Origin: Rubrivivax sp.
GTDB taxonomy: Bacteria > Pseudomonadota > Gammaproteobacteria > Burkholderiales > Burkholderiaceae_C
Length of the DNA: 64,000 bases
Direction: 5' to 3'
Assembly (NCBI GenBank): GCA_022842595.1
Contig: JALHPF010000003.1
Span: forward strand, 62,001-126,000
Made by a program: the position numbers and the translations under genes. Below the pieces are notes generated by a model. The model searched no databases and was not told the DNA's origin. It saw only the letters and a program-made list of their open reading frames with translations. Shown in pieces: positions 53,437 to 62,805 of the stretch (positions are counted from its first letter, which is position 1; each line of letters opens with the position of its first letter).

Positions 53437-56040
53437 ATGACCGAACCGACCTCCACCGCCGAACGCCTGAAGAGCGATCTTTCGCAGCACACGCCGATGA
53501 TGGCCCAGTACCTGGGCATCAAGGCCGACTTCCCCGAGACGCTGGTGTTCTACCGCATGGGGGACTTCTACGAGCTGTTCTGGGACGATGCGCGCAAGGC
53601 CAACCGGCTGCTCGACATCACGCTGACCACGCGTGGCCAGAGCGCCGGTGAACCGGTGGTGATGGCCGGTGTGCCGGTGCATTCGGTCGAAGGCTATCTG
53701 GCGCGCCTGATCAAGCTGGGCGAGCCAGTGGCCATTGCCGAGCAGGTGGGTGACGTCGCCACCGCCAAAGGCCCGGTCGAACGCAAGGTGGTCCGCGTCG
53801 TCACGCCTGGCACGGTGACCGACGGCGAACTGATGGCCGAGCGCGCCGACACCCTGCTGCTCGCGGTCCACAAGCTGCGCGCCACCTGGGGCCTGGCGTG
53901 GCTGGGCCTGGCCAGCGGGCAGCTGGGTCTGGCCGAATGTGGCGAAGCCGAGCTGCCCAGCTGGCTGGCCCGCCTGGAACCGGCAGAGGTGCTGCACGAC
54001 GGCAACCCGCTGCCCGCCGCGCTGCTGCAGGCCCGCGCTGCCCGTACCACGCGCCCGCCCTGGCAGTTCGACAAGGCGCTCGGCGAAAGGAAGCTGTGCG
54101 CGCAGCTGAAGGTGGCCAGCCTGGCCGGCTACAACGCGCAGGACCTGTCCGTGGCGCACGCCGCGGCCGCGGCGCTGCTGAGCTTTGCCGAACACACCCA
54201 GGGCCGTGCGCTGGCGCACGTGCAGACCCTGACCGTGGAACGCGCCAGCGAGCTGCTGGACCTTCCCCCCGCCACACATCGCAACCTGGAACTGGTGCAG
54301 ACGCTGCGCGGTGAAAGCGCCCCCACGCTGCTGTCGCTGCTGGACACCTGCCGCACCGGCATGGGCAGCCGGCTGCTGCGTCACTGGCTCACGCACCCGC
54401 AGCGCGACCGCGCCACGGCCAACGCCCGCCACGACGCCATCTCAGCCTGCCATGTGCAGGGTGTGGATGCACTGCGCGATGCGCTGCGCGGTGTCAGCGA
54501 CGTCGAACGCACGACCGCGCGCGCGGCGCTGCGCCAGGTGCGCCCGCGTGAACTGGCCGGCCTGCGCGAGACCCTGGCCGCCCTGCCCGCGTTGCGTGCG
54601 GCGGCACCCCAGGGCACGCCGCTGCTGGCGCAATGGCAGGCCGCACTGCAGCCCGACCCGGCGGTGGCGCAGACGCTGCAGGCCATCGCCGACGAGCCCG
54701 CCGTGCTGCTGCGCGAAGGCGGGGTCATCGCCGACGGCTTCGACGCCAACCTGGACGAACTGCGCGGCATCGCGCAGAACTGCGACGCCTTCCTGCTGGA
54801 CCTGGAAGCGCGCGAGAAGGCACGCACCGCCATCCCCAACCTGCGTGTGCAGTTCAACAAGGTGCATGGCTTCTACATCGAGGTCACTGCCTCGCATGTC
54901 GACAAGGTGCCGCCGGACTACCAGCGCCGGCAGACGCTGAAGAACGCCGAGCGCTACATCACGCCCGAGCTGAAGGCCTTCGAGGACAAGGCGCTGTCGG
55001 CGCAGGACCGGGCGCTGGCGCGCGAAAAGTTCCTGTACGAGCAGCTGCTGGACGCGCTGCAGCAGCACCTGCCCGTGCTCTCGGCGCTGGCCCGCGCGCT
55101 CGCCGGCCTCGACGCCCTGGCCACCCTGGCCGAGCGCGCGGCCACGCTGGGCTGGTGTCGGCCGCAGTTCGTGCCTTACCCCTGCATCGACATCGACGCC
55201 GGCCGCCATCCGGTGGTGGAAGCGCGGCTGGCCGAAACCGGTGGCGGCAGCTTCATCGCCAACCACTGCCGGCTCGACGCGAAGACGAAGATGCTCGTCA
55301 TCACCGGCCCGAACATGGGCGGCAAGAGCACCTTCATGCGTCAGGTGGCGCTGATCGTGCTGCTCGCGGCCATGGGCTCCTACGTGCCGGCCACGGCCTG
55401 CCGGCTGGGGCCCGTCGACGCCATCCACACCCGCATCGGCGCGGCCGACGACCTGGCCAACGCGCAGTCCACCTTCATGGTGGAAATGACCGAGGCCGCG
55501 GCCATCCTGCATGCCGCCGGCGAACACAGCCTGGTGCTGATGGACGAGATCGGCCGCGGCACCAGCACCTATGACGGCCTGGCGCTGGCCGGCGCCATCG
55601 CCAGCCACCTGCATGACAAGACACGTGCCTTCACGCTCTTTGCCACGCACTACTTCGAACTGACGGAGTTCCCGGCCCGCCACGAACGCGCCATCAACCT
55701 GCACGTCGGCGCCGTGGAAAGCGGCAACGACATCGTCTTCCTGCACCAGATGGAACCCGGTCCGGCCAGCCGCAGCTACGGCGTGCAGGTGGCGCGGCTG
55801 GCGGGCATGCCGGCGGCGCTGGTGCGCCAGGCGCGCGCGACGCTGGAAGCGCTGGAAGCGCAGGCCGGCAGCAGCCGCGCGCAGGTGGACCTGTTTGCGG
55901 CGCCGCCGGCAGCCACCACCGCAGCCGAGCCCAGCGCCGCGGACAGCGCGCTGGCCGCGATCGACCCCGATGCGCTGACCCCGCGCGAAGCGCTGGACGC
56001 GCTGTATCGGCTGAAGGCGCTGCAGGCGCGCAGCGGCTGA
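53437..56040 (+). CDS. mutS: DNA mismatch repair protein MutS
   Basis: An 867-residue mismatch sensor. The N-terminal clamp has [11 protein letters not shown] with the Phe-x-Glu that stacks on the mismatch. The ATPase core has Walker [19 protein letters not shown] (from about residue 622), [20 protein letters not shown] and Walker [21 protein letters not shown], then [12 protein letters not shown]. The C-terminal [16 protein letters not shown] is the tetramerisation helix. ATG 53437 is preferred; the ATG at 53425 overlaps TAAGAT, which looks like a -10 box. It lies immediately upstream of the ABC pseudogene. Confidence 0.96.
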   Translation: MTEPTSTAERLKSDLSQHTPMMAQYLGIKADFPETLVFYRMGDFYELFWDDARKANRLLDITLTTRGQSAGEPVVMAGVPVHSVEGYLARLIKLGEPVAIAEQVGDVATAKGPVERKVVRVVTPGTVTDGELMAERADTLLLAVHKLRATWGLAWLGLASGQLGLAECGEAELPSWLARLEPAEVLHDGNPLPAALLQARAARTTRPPWQFDKALGERKLCAQLKVASLAGYNAQDLSVAHAAAAALLSFAEHTQGRALAHVQTLTVERASELLDLPPATHRNLELVQTLRGESAPTLLSLLDTCRTGMGSRLLRHWLTHPQRDRATANARHDAISACHVQGVDALRDALRGVSDVERTTARAALRQVRPRELAGLRETLAALPALRAAAPQGTPLLAQWQAALQPDPAVAQTLQAIADEPAVLLREGGVIADGFDANLDELRGIAQNCDAFLLDLEAREKARTAIPNLRVQFNKVHGFYIEVTASHVDKVPPDYQRRQTLKNAERYITPELKAFEDKALSAQDRALAREKFLYEQLLDALQQHLPVLSALARALAGLDALATLAERAATLGWCRPQFVPYPCIDIDAGRHPVVEARLAETGGGSFIANHCRLDAKTKMLVITGPNMGGKSTFMRQVALIVLLAAMGSYVPATACRLGPVDAIHTRIGAADDLANAQSTFMVEMTEAAAILHAAGEHSLVLMDEIGRGTSTYDGLALAGAIASHLHDKTRAFTLFATHYFELTEFPARHERAINLHVGAVESGNDIVFLHQMEPGPASRSYGVQVARLAGMPAALVRQARATLEALEAQAGSSRAQVDLFAAPPAATTAAEPSAADSALAAIDPDALTPREALDALYRLKALQARSG

Positions 56041-56162
56041 GGGCCAAGCCGCCGCGCAGCGGCCGGGCCGTTGGCGCCCCCACGGCGCCGGTGGCGCGGG
56101 CTGGCGTCGGTTCGTCGCAGCCGGCTGGCTTCACTGGGGCTGGCGGTCTGACACTGCTTCCC

Positions 56163-56609
56163 ATGAACACCAGGCCCTCGGCCCCGGTTCTGGCCGCGCA
56201 TGCACTGCGCAAGTGCTACGGCACGCGCGTCGCCGTCGACGACGTCAGCCTGCAGGTAGGCCGCGGCGAATGCCGGGCCTGCTGGCACCGAACGGTGCCG
56301 GCATGGGTGTGCAGTCCATCCTGCTGATGGGCGTGGACTTCGGCGTGGCGCTGCTCACGATGCGCCAGCCGGGCCTGTGGAAGCGGCTGCGCACTGCACC
56401 GCTGTCGCGCGCGCAGTTGCTGGGCAGCCGCATGACGAGCTGTGCGCTGATCGGCAGCGGTGTCTTCGTCGTCATCTTCGCTGTGGCCATCGCCGCCTTT
56501 GGCGTGCGCGTGCAGGGCAGCGTGGCCGGCCTGCTGCTGGTGATGCTGGGTGGGTTTCGCGACCTTGTTCGCGGCCGTGGCGCTGGCGCGCTTCCGCTGG
56601 GACGACTGA
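56163..56609 (+). pseudogene. Collapsed ABC exporter: ATPase start fused to permease end
   Basis: Remnant of two adjacent genes. From ATG 56163 the first frame reads VLAAHALRKCYGTRVAVDDV and SLQVGRGECR, the N-terminus of an ABC ATPase. A single-base frameshift near 56274 moves the Walker A part GLLAPNGAG into another frame. At about 56305, instead of KTT, the sequence continues as ABC-2 permease (QSILLMGVDFGVALLTMRQP, GLWKRLRTAPLSRAQLLGSR, a hydrophobic helix). A second frame change near 56555 leads to FATLFAAVALARFRWDD and the stop at 56607. Most of the ATPase and the first half of the permease are deleted. Confidence 0.85.
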
Positions 56610-56672
56610 GAACGTGCAGCGGGGCCGGCCTGCTACCCTAGCGGGTTCACGTTCCTACCCATTCAAGACACC

Positions 56673-57497
56673 ATGACCTATTGCGTCGGCATCCGCCTCA
56701 ACGCCGGCCTCGTGTTCCTGTCGGACTCGCGCACCAATGCCGGCATGGACCAGATCAGCACCTTCCGCAAGATGATGGTCTACGAGAAGCCGGGCGACCG
56801 TTTCATGGTGATGCTGTCGGCCGGCAACCTGAGCATCAGCCAGAGCGTTCGCGAAATCCTGCAGGTCGAGAAGATCCACAACGGCGACGACGAGCCGATC
56901 ACCATCTGGAACGCCAAGAGCATGTTCGAGGCGGTGCGTGTGCTGGGCAGCGCGGTGCGCCGGGTGTACGACCAGGACGGCAAGTCGCTGAAGGCCGCGG
57001 GCATCGACTTCAACGCCAGCATGATCTTCGGCGGCCAGATCAAAGGCGAGGCGATGCGCATGTTCCTGGTCTATTCGGCCGGCAACTTCATCGAGGCCAC
57101 GCGCGAGACCTGTTTCTTCCAGGTGGGCGAAAGCAAGTACGGCAAGCCCATCCTCGACCGTGTGCTGACCCCGCGAACGCCACTGGACGAAGCTGCCAAG
57201 TGCGCGCTCGTCAGCATGGACAGCACGCTGAAGAGCAACCTCAGCGTGGGGCTGCCGCTGGACCTGCTGGTCTACGAGGAGGGTTCGCTGCAGAGCAACC
57301 AGATCGTCTGCATCGACGACCACAATCCCTATTTCCGGATGATCCACGACACCTGGGGACAGCGCTTGCGCGAGGTGTTCGAAAGCATCGACGACCCGCG
57401 CTGGGACGGCGGCGACACGACGCACCCCTTGATGAGCCCGCTGCAGCGGCACGAGCCCATGCGCAAGATCACGCACCCGGGCGAACGCATCGTTTGA
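56673..57497 (+). CDS. Proteasome-type protease Anbu
   Basis: A 274-residue member of the Anbu family, a bacterial relative of the proteasome beta subunit and HslV. The protein begins MTYCVGIRLNAGLVFLSDSR: removal of Met would expose the Thr that acts as nucleophile in the family. The SDSRTNAGMDQISTFRKM and MVMLSAGNLSISQSVREIL blocks and SKYGKPILDRVLTP are typical for Anbu. It probably assembles into rings. In many bacteria the gene sits with an ATP-grasp-like, an alpha-E and a transglutaminase-like gene; none is next to it here. It is followed by a coupled alpha/beta hydrolase. Confidence 0.93.
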   Translation: MTYCVGIRLNAGLVFLSDSRTNAGMDQISTFRKMMVYEKPGDRFMVMLSAGNLSISQSVREILQVEKIHNGDDEPITIWNAKSMFEAVRVLGSAVRRVYDQDGKSLKAAGIDFNASMIFGGQIKGEAMRMFLVYSAGNFIEATRETCFFQVGESKYGKPILDRVLTPRTPLDEAAKCALVSMDSTLKSNLSVGLPLDLLVYEEGSLQSNQIVCIDDHNPYFRMIHDTWGQRLREVFESIDDPRWDGGDTTHPLMSPLQRHEPMRKITHPGERIV

Positions 57498-58309
57498 AAC
57501 CGACGATCTGTTTCAGCCACGCCAACGGGTTTCCCGCAGGCACGTACCGCGCTCTGTTCGAGGCCTGGCAGGCCGCTGGCTGGCGGGTGATTGCGCTGCC
57601 CCGCATCGGCCATGACCCGGCCTGCCCCGTCAGCATGAACTGGCCGCATCTGCGCCGTGAACTCGCGCAGTTCATCGAAACGCAGGCGCCCGGGCAGAAG
57701 GTTCACCTGGTGGGGCATTCGCTGGGCGGATTCCTGAGCCTGATGCTGGCCGCGCGCCGACCCGACCTGGCGGCACAGGTGGTGATGCTGGACTCGCCCA
57801 TCGTCGGCGGCTGGCGTTCGCACAGCGTGACGATGGCACGCACGCTGGGCCTCTTCAAGCGCTTTTCGCCTGGCCGCATCTCCGAGAAGCGCCGCTTCCA
57901 GTGGCCCGACCGCGAGTCGGCCTTCCGCCACTACGCTGCCAAGGCCGCGTTCGCGCGCTGGGACGAGCGGGTGCTGCGCGACTACATCGACAGCGGCACC
58001 GAGCCCGACCCGAAAGGCAGCGACCCGGTCGCGGTGTGCCTGGCCTTCAGGCGCGAGGTCGAGACGCGCATCTACGACACCCTGCCCACGCGTCTGGGCG
58101 TGCTGCTGCGCCGGCACCCGCTTCAGGTGCCGGTGCACTTCATCGCCGGCACGAAGTCGGCAGAATTGCGCCAGGCCGGCATGGCCGCCACCCGGGCGCT
58201 GGTCCGTGACCGGCTGAGCTGGGTTGAGGGCACCCATCTTTTCCCGATGGAAAGACCCGACGAGACCGCCGCCGCCGTGCTGCGCTGCCTGGGCCCGGTG
58301 CCGGCCTGA
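57494..58309 (+). CDS. Alpha/beta hydrolase
   Basis: A 271-residue cytoplasmic alpha/beta-hydrolase-fold enzyme. The oxyanion region is FSHANGFPAGTYRALFEAW, the nucleophile elbow VHLVGHSLGGFLSLMLAARR with serine, the acid probably in HFIAGTKSAELRQ and the histidine in VEGTHLFPMERPDE. The start is TTG 57494, overlapping the Anbu stop as TTGA, so translation is coupled. Substrate unknown. No signal peptide. Being in one transcript with Anbu is unusual and may mean a shared pathway. Confidence 0.87.
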   Translation: MKPTICFSHANGFPAGTYRALFEAWQAAGWRVIALPRIGHDPACPVSMNWPHLRRELAQFIETQAPGQKVHLVGHSLGGFLSLMLAARRPDLAAQVVMLDSPIVGGWRSHSVTMARTLGLFKRFSPGRISEKRRFQWPDRESAFRHYAAKAAFARWDERVLRDYIDSGTEPDPKGSDPVAVCLAFRREVETRIYDTLPTRLGVLLRRHPLQVPVHFIAGTKSAELRQAGMAATRALVRDRLSWVEGTHLFPMERPDETAAAVLRCLGPVPA

Positions 58310-58430
58310 ACGCCCCGCCCCTCGGAAGTGCGGCTGATGCCGGCGGCCCTGCAGCCTGTCGCAACGGGGCTGGATGGGCAGGCAGCAGGGGCCTAAGGTG
58401 TCGCCACTGCAGTCTTTCGAAAGCCCTGCC

Positions 58431-59015
58431 ATGTTCCACCCACCGATTGCCCTGCGCCATGCCGTCGCAGCGCTGCTGCTGGCCGGAGGCCTGCAGACTG
58501 CGGCCCTGGCAAACGAACCAGGCGGCAGCAAGGGCAGCGCAAAGGACAGCGGTTTCTTCGCAGGCATCTCGATTCGCCCCACGGCCAGTGCCGAACAGCT
58601 GGGCCTGCCGCTGTTCCCTGGGGCCGTGCCTTTCAGGGACACGGGCGAAGAGCACGCCGGTGCCAGCATCGGCGCCTGGGGCGGCCCGTTCGGCCTGCAG
58701 GTCCATGCGCTGAAGCTGCGCAGCAGCGAGCCGGTGGAAGCCGTGGCCCGCTGGTACCGCGAAGCCATGGCCCGCCAGGGCAAGGTGCTCGACTGCAGCC
58801 AGGCCCAGGCCACCGAGACGCCAGCGGCCACCGACAGGCCCGCTGGCAAGCCGGCCGACGGCAAGCCGCTGCGCTGTGGCCGCGACCGCCCAGAGGCTGG
58901 TGGCGTGCTCTACAAGCAGGGCACGCGCAACAACGTGCACGTGGTGGCTCTGGAACCGCTGGATGGCGGCACCCGCATTTCACTGGTGCGGGTCGAAGTT
59001 CGCGGGGACGACTGA
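58431..59015 (+). CDS. Exported protein of unknown function
   Basis: A 194-residue protein with a signal peptide (RHAVAALLLAGGLQTAALA, cleavage before NEPGGS). The mature part, FFAGISIRPTASAEQLGLPL through PVEAVARWYREAMARQGKVL, looks like a small alpha/beta domain with two cysteines (VLDCSQAQ and LRCGRDRP). The pattern WYREAM then KVLDC recalls short periplasmic proteins that monitor a polymer or metabolite, but I recognise no family. It lies 52 bases upstream of the Cache-GGDEF gene; whether they function together is unknown. ATG 58431. Confidence 0.75.
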   Translation: MFHPPIALRHAVAALLLAGGLQTAALANEPGGSKGSAKDSGFFAGISIRPTASAEQLGLPLFPGAVPFRDTGEEHAGASIGAWGGPFGLQVHALKLRSSEPVEAVARWYREAMARQGKVLDCSQAQATETPAATDRPAGKPADGKPLRCGRDRPEAGGVLYKQGTRNNVHVVALEPLDGGTRISLVRVEVRGDD

Positions 59016-59067
59016 CGATCGGGGCGCGCGTGGGGGCGCCAGAGGCCGGCGATTAGACTACCGCGCC

Positions 59068-60798
59068 ATGCTGAAGACCCGCGCCTCGCTTCGTACCCTG
59101 CTCATCGCGCCTTATGTGGTGCTCGTCCTGGGAACCGCAGCGATCATCGGCGCCTTGTCCTACCGCGCGGGCAGCCTGGCTGTCGACGACCTGTCGGGCC
59201 AGCTGCTGACTGAAACGGTCAACCGTATCGCCCAGGCCGTCGAGCGCCACGTGGCGGGGTCGGCCGCCGTGCTCGAGGCGGCTTTCCCGCGTGGTGTGGC
59301 CGCACCCACCTCGCTGGGCAGTGGCCCGGACGGCGGCCTGAGCGAGCTGCGCACGCGGTTCTGGCTGGCCACGTCGGTCCATCGAGACCCCAACAACTAC
59401 GCCTACTACGGTGACCGCGCCGGGCGATTCTTCGGCCTGTGGCGCCACTCGGACACCGAAGCCGAGTTGCGCCTTCGTCCTGAAGGCAAGGGCGCTCGCA
59501 GCATCTACCGGTTCAGCGGGATTCAAGGCGCGCTGGGCACGCCCGTGATCGAGGAAAAGATCTTCGAGCCGCGCGAACGGCCCTGGTTTCTGGCGGCTCG
59601 GCAGAACACGGCCCCGACCTGGACCTCGATCTACATCGACTTCAAGACATCCGAACTGGTGGCCACCCGCGCCCGGCGCGTCAATGGCGCCAACGGCGAG
59701 TTCGAAGGCGTCGTGGCCACGGACCTGTCGCTGCAGCGGGTCAGCGCTTTCCTGCAACGCCTGCAGCTCAGCCGCAATGGTCTGGCCATGGTGGTCGAGA
59801 AGGACGGGCAGTTGATCGGCATCTCGCGCGGCCCGCATTTGCGCACCGAAGCCGGCAAGAACGTGCGCCTGAAGGCTGCCGACAGCGCCGACCCGCTGGC
59901 CGTCGCCACCTATGCGGCGGTGTCCCGCATGACTGCCGGGGCTTCCACGGTCGAGCCCCGCACGGCGGTTTTCGACGGCCCCGACGGTGGCCGGGTGCAG
60001 GTGGGCTTCGCACAGTTGCGCGACGAGGCCGGCCTCGAATGGCTGATCATGGTGGCGGTGCCGCGACAGGACTTCCTGCAGGAAGTCGACACCGGTTTTC
60101 GCCAGGCCGGCCTGCTGGGACTGCTGGCGGCGCTGGGCGTGGTCCTGATCGGGCTGGCCGTGCTGGCCAACGTCACGGGCGAACTGCGCACGTTGTCCTC
60201 CGCCGTCAAGCGTGTGACCGACGGCGATCTGAGCAACCCCCTGGACAGCAAGCGCCAGGACGAACTCGGTGCTCTGACCCGGGGCTTTGGCGAGATGCAA
60301 CGCCGCCTGCTGACCGATGCACTCACCGGGCTTTCCAACCGCGAGGCTCTGGTTCGGCGCATCGAAGACCGCATCTTGCAGCAGCGCCGGCGCGGCGACC
60401 CGCGGCCTTTTGCAGTGGCTTTCGTGGACCTCAATGCCTTCAAGCGCATCAACGACAGCTTCGGGCATGACGTCGGCGACGAAGTCCTGCGCGAGATGGC
60501 GGCGCGACTGCGCGGCGCGGTGCGGTCCCAGGACATGGTCGCCCGTTTTGCCGGCGACGAGTTCGTCGTGCTGCTGGACACGGTCGAAGGCCGAACCCAG
60601 GCCGAGGCCGTTCGCAGCCACATCGAAGAAGTGCTGCAGCAGCCTGTGCAGGCCTTGGCGCCACTGAAGCTGGCCGAAGGCCAGACCTACAGCGGTGGCG
60701 CTTGCGGCCTGGCGGTCTTCCCCGACGATGGCCGCGACGTGCAGACGCTGTTGCGCAAGGCCGACGAGGACATGTACCGGCGCAAGCCGGCCGCCTGA
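59068..60798 (+). CDS. Membrane dCache-HAMP-GGDEF diguanylate cyclase
   Basis: A 576-residue inner-membrane protein. A helix at about 8-32 and another at about 345-370 flank a periplasmic region of 310 residues with a double-Cache pattern (WLATSVHRDPNNYAYYGDRA; PRERPWFLAARQNT-like segment; GFAQLRDEAGLEWLIMVAVP). A HAMP-like segment follows (SSAVKRVTDGDLSNPL). The GGDEF core has LTDALTGLSNREALV, VDLNAFKRINDSFGHDVGDE, AGDEF at about 495-499 in place of GGDEF (a variant found in active enzymes), and RxxD (RSQD) five residues before. It is probably an extracytoplasmic ligand-controlled diguanylate cyclase. Confidence 0.92.
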   Translation: MLKTRASLRTLLIAPYVVLVLGTAAIIGALSYRAGSLAVDDLSGQLLTETVNRIAQAVERHVAGSAAVLEAAFPRGVAAPTSLGSGPDGGLSELRTRFWLATSVHRDPNNYAYYGDRAGRFFGLWRHSDTEAELRLRPEGKGARSIYRFSGIQGALGTPVIEEKIFEPRERPWFLAARQNTAPTWTSIYIDFKTSELVATRARRVNGANGEFEGVVATDLSLQRVSAFLQRLQLSRNGLAMVVEKDGQLIGISRGPHLRTEAGKNVRLKAADSADPLAVATYAAVSRMTAGASTVEPRTAVFDGPDGGRVQVGFAQLRDEAGLEWLIMVAVPRQDFLQEVDTGFRQAGLLGLLAALGVVLIGLAVLANVTGELRTLSSAVKRVTDGDLSNPLDSKRQDELGALTRGFGEMQRRLLTDALTGLSNREALVRRIEDRILQQRRRGDPRPFAVAFVDLNAFKRINDSFGHDVGDEVLREMAARLRGAVRSQDMVARFAGDEFVVLLDTVEGRTQAEAVRSHIEEVLQQPVQALAPLKLAEGQTYSGGACGLAVFPDDGRDVQTLLRKADEDMYRRKPAA

Positions 60799-60967
60799 TC
60801 GAGCCGGCAGGCGCCAGCGGCACAGCACGACCGGCAGGCGGTCGCGCCGTACCAAGGCACTGTGTCGACCCCAGCCCATCCACCCGGACTCGGACCGTTG
60901 GCGGCTCCTAGCATGTGTGTTCGACGCCCGTTGCGGCGGCATGCCGAACCCACTCCAGGAGACCTCC

Positions 60968-61747
60968 ATGAACCACACTCCCTTCTTCCGCCCGAGCGTT
61001 TTCACGCTGGCATGCCTGGCCTGTGGCTTGGCTGCTGCCCAGGTCAAGACCGATGGCCAATGGCGCGGCGTGGCTGGCGCGGCCGCGGCGGTGACCTCGG
61101 GCAACTCGTCCAGCTCGGCACTGTCGCTCAATGCCGATCTCGCACGGGCCACGGCTGCCGACAAGATCAGCCTGGGTGCCAACGTCAACTATGCCCGCAG
61201 CAAGAGCAGCGGCGTCGACAGCACCACCGCCAACAAGTGGGCCGGCTTCGGCCAGTACGACTACAACCTGTCGCCGCGCCTGTTTGCGTTCGGCAAGCTC
61301 GGCCTGGAAGGCGACGAACTGACCGACCTCAGCCTGCGCTCGACCCTGGCCGCCGGCCTGGGCTACAAGCTCGTCGACACCAAAGAGACCTCGTTCAACG
61401 TCTTCGCTGGTGCCGGCTATTCGACCGACAAGTACGACCGCACCCTGACCATCGGCGGCAAGACCGGCAAGAGCTTCTCGCGCGCCAGCGTCTATCTGGG
61501 CGAAGAGTCGTCGCACACGCTCTCGGCCACGACCTCGTTCAAGCAGCGCCTCGATCTGTACCCGGGCATTTCGGGCGACAAGGCCCTGTTGGCGAAGTTC
61601 ACGGCGGGCGTGTCGGTGGCGATGAGCAGCACCCTGAGCCTGTCGGTCGGCCTCGTGAACAACTACAACAGCAAGCCGCCTGCGGGCGACAAGAAGAATG
61701 ACCTCGGCGTGTTCACGGGCGTGAACCTCAAGCTCGGCGCGCTCTGA
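60968..61747 (+). CDS. DUF481 outer-membrane beta-barrel protein
   Basis: A 259-residue protein with a signal peptide (FTLACLACGLAAAQ region) and repeated amphipathic strands. DUF481 pattern: GVAGAAAAVTSGNSSSSALSL with AVTSGN, DKISLGANVNYARSKSSGVD, and C-terminal TLSLSVGLVNNYNSKPPAGD then GVFTGVNLKLGAL. The C-terminal aromatic signature of many OMPs is replaced by Leu. Likely a small barrel in the outer membrane; function unknown. ATG 60968 lies a few bases after GGAGACC. Confidence 0.88.
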   Translation: MNHTPFFRPSVFTLACLACGLAAAQVKTDGQWRGVAGAAAAVTSGNSSSSALSLNADLARATAADKISLGANVNYARSKSSGVDSTTANKWAGFGQYDYNLSPRLFAFGKLGLEGDELTDLSLRSTLAAGLGYKLVDTKETSFNVFAGAGYSTDKYDRTLTIGGKTGKSFSRASVYLGEESSHTLSATTSFKQRLDLYPGISGDKALLAKFTAGVSVAMSSTLSLSVGLVNNYNSKPPAGDKKNDLGVFTGVNLKLGAL

Positions 61748-61772
61748 AGGCCCGCCAGGCCTCCGTCGGAAA

Positions 61773-61788
61773 GCGGGCCTGAGCCCGC
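61773..61788 (+). terminator. Small hairpin after the DUF481 gene
   Basis: GCGGGC-CTGA-GCCCGC, 26 bases after the stop. It lacks a T-tract, so the call is weak. Confidence 0.35.
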
Positions 61789-61833
61789 CTCGCGGCCACG
61801 GGTGCTGGGGGCTGGCCGCCGGCACCGCCCTTC

Positions 61834-62805
61834 TCAGTTTTCGAAGCGCCCCAGCCGCACCGCCGTGCCACCCGGCTTCAGGTTGTGGGTGCCCGGCATC
61901 ACCATGACCGCCTGGTCGTAGGGCGTGGTGAAGATGTGCTCGCCGTCCTGGGCGATCGGCGTGCCGGCCTTGTCGATCACGCCCAGGCCCACGGGCGGCA
62001 CCAGGAAGCGGAATCCGCTGCTGCGTGCCACCACGGGTTCGGTCACGCGCACCAGGCGCTGGACCGAAGGCAGGGCGACGCGCGTGTGCGCCTGCACCCA
62101 TGCCGCCGGGGCCAGGCCGGTCAGGCCCAGGAAGCGGGCCAGGGTGTCGATGGCCACGTGCTCGGCCGCGCTTTCCCAGTGCTGGCCACATTCGACGAGC
62201 AGCGCCTTCTTCGCGCTGGCCGGGTCGCCGAAGGCACCGCGTTCGATCATGCGCAAACCGGCCGGATGGCCGGTGTCGATCAGCAGGTCGGCCGGCTGGC
62301 CCAGGGCGCGGGCGAAGGCGGCGTTCTTGTCGAGCCTGCCGCACACCATCAGCGGCCGGCAGGGCTCGCCCATGCTGTGGATGTCGAGCAGCAGGTCCGC
62401 TTCGTCGACGAAAGGGCGCAACAAGCGCGCGCGTCGCAATTCGACGCTGTCGCCCGGGCCGTCCAGCGTGGCGTCGGCCCACACGCGGTTGTAGTCCTCG
62501 TCGACGAAACGCGAAGGGAAGGGGTCATCCGGCTTGAAGCGGGCGTAGGCCTCGAGATTCGCATAGGCCAGGGTCAGAGTGCCACACAGCGGCTTGAACT
62601 CGCCGCGGCGCAGCTGCAGCAGCAGCCAGTTCAGCGCGATGGCGCCGCAGATCTCGTTGCCATGCGTCAAGGCCTGCACCATCACCTTCGGGCCAGCCAG
62701 GCCGCTGTCGAACACATGCACGCCGGGAACCGCGGTGTTCGACGGCAGCCAGGGCGAGATGTCTGGCGCCTGCAACTCGACTCTGACGGGTGTTCTATGC
62801 GGCAT
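61834..62805 (-). CDS. Succinylglutamate desuccinylase/aspartoacylase family protein
   Basis: A 323-residue zinc-dependent amidohydrolase of the AstE/aspartoacylase superfamily (M14-like fold). Zinc ligands: ALTHGNEICGAIALNW (HxxE) and LLDIHSMGEP (His). The rest includes NLEAYARFKPDD and DYNRVWADATLDG. Such enzymes release amino acids from N-acyl derivatives. It overlaps by 11 bases the upstream N-formylglutamate-amidohydrolase-like gene, so the pair is cotranscribed and may process a series of N-acyl amino acids. Substrate unknown. Confidence 0.9.
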   Translation of the reverse strand: MPHRTPVRVELQAPDISPWLPSNTAVPGVHVFDSGLAGPKVMVQALTHGNEICGAIALNWLLLQLRRGEFKPLCGTLTLAYANLEAYARFKPDDPFPSRFVDEDYNRVWADATLDGPGDSVELRRARLLRPFVDEADLLLDIHSMGEPCRPLMVCGRLDKNAAFARALGQPADLLIDTGHPAGLRMIERGAFGDPASAKKALLVECGQHWESAAEHVAIDTLARFLGLTGLAPAAWVQAHTRVALPSVQRLVRVTEPVVARSSGFRFLVPPVGLGVIDKAGTPIAQDGEHIFTTPYDQAVMVMPGTHNLKPGGTAVRLGRFEN

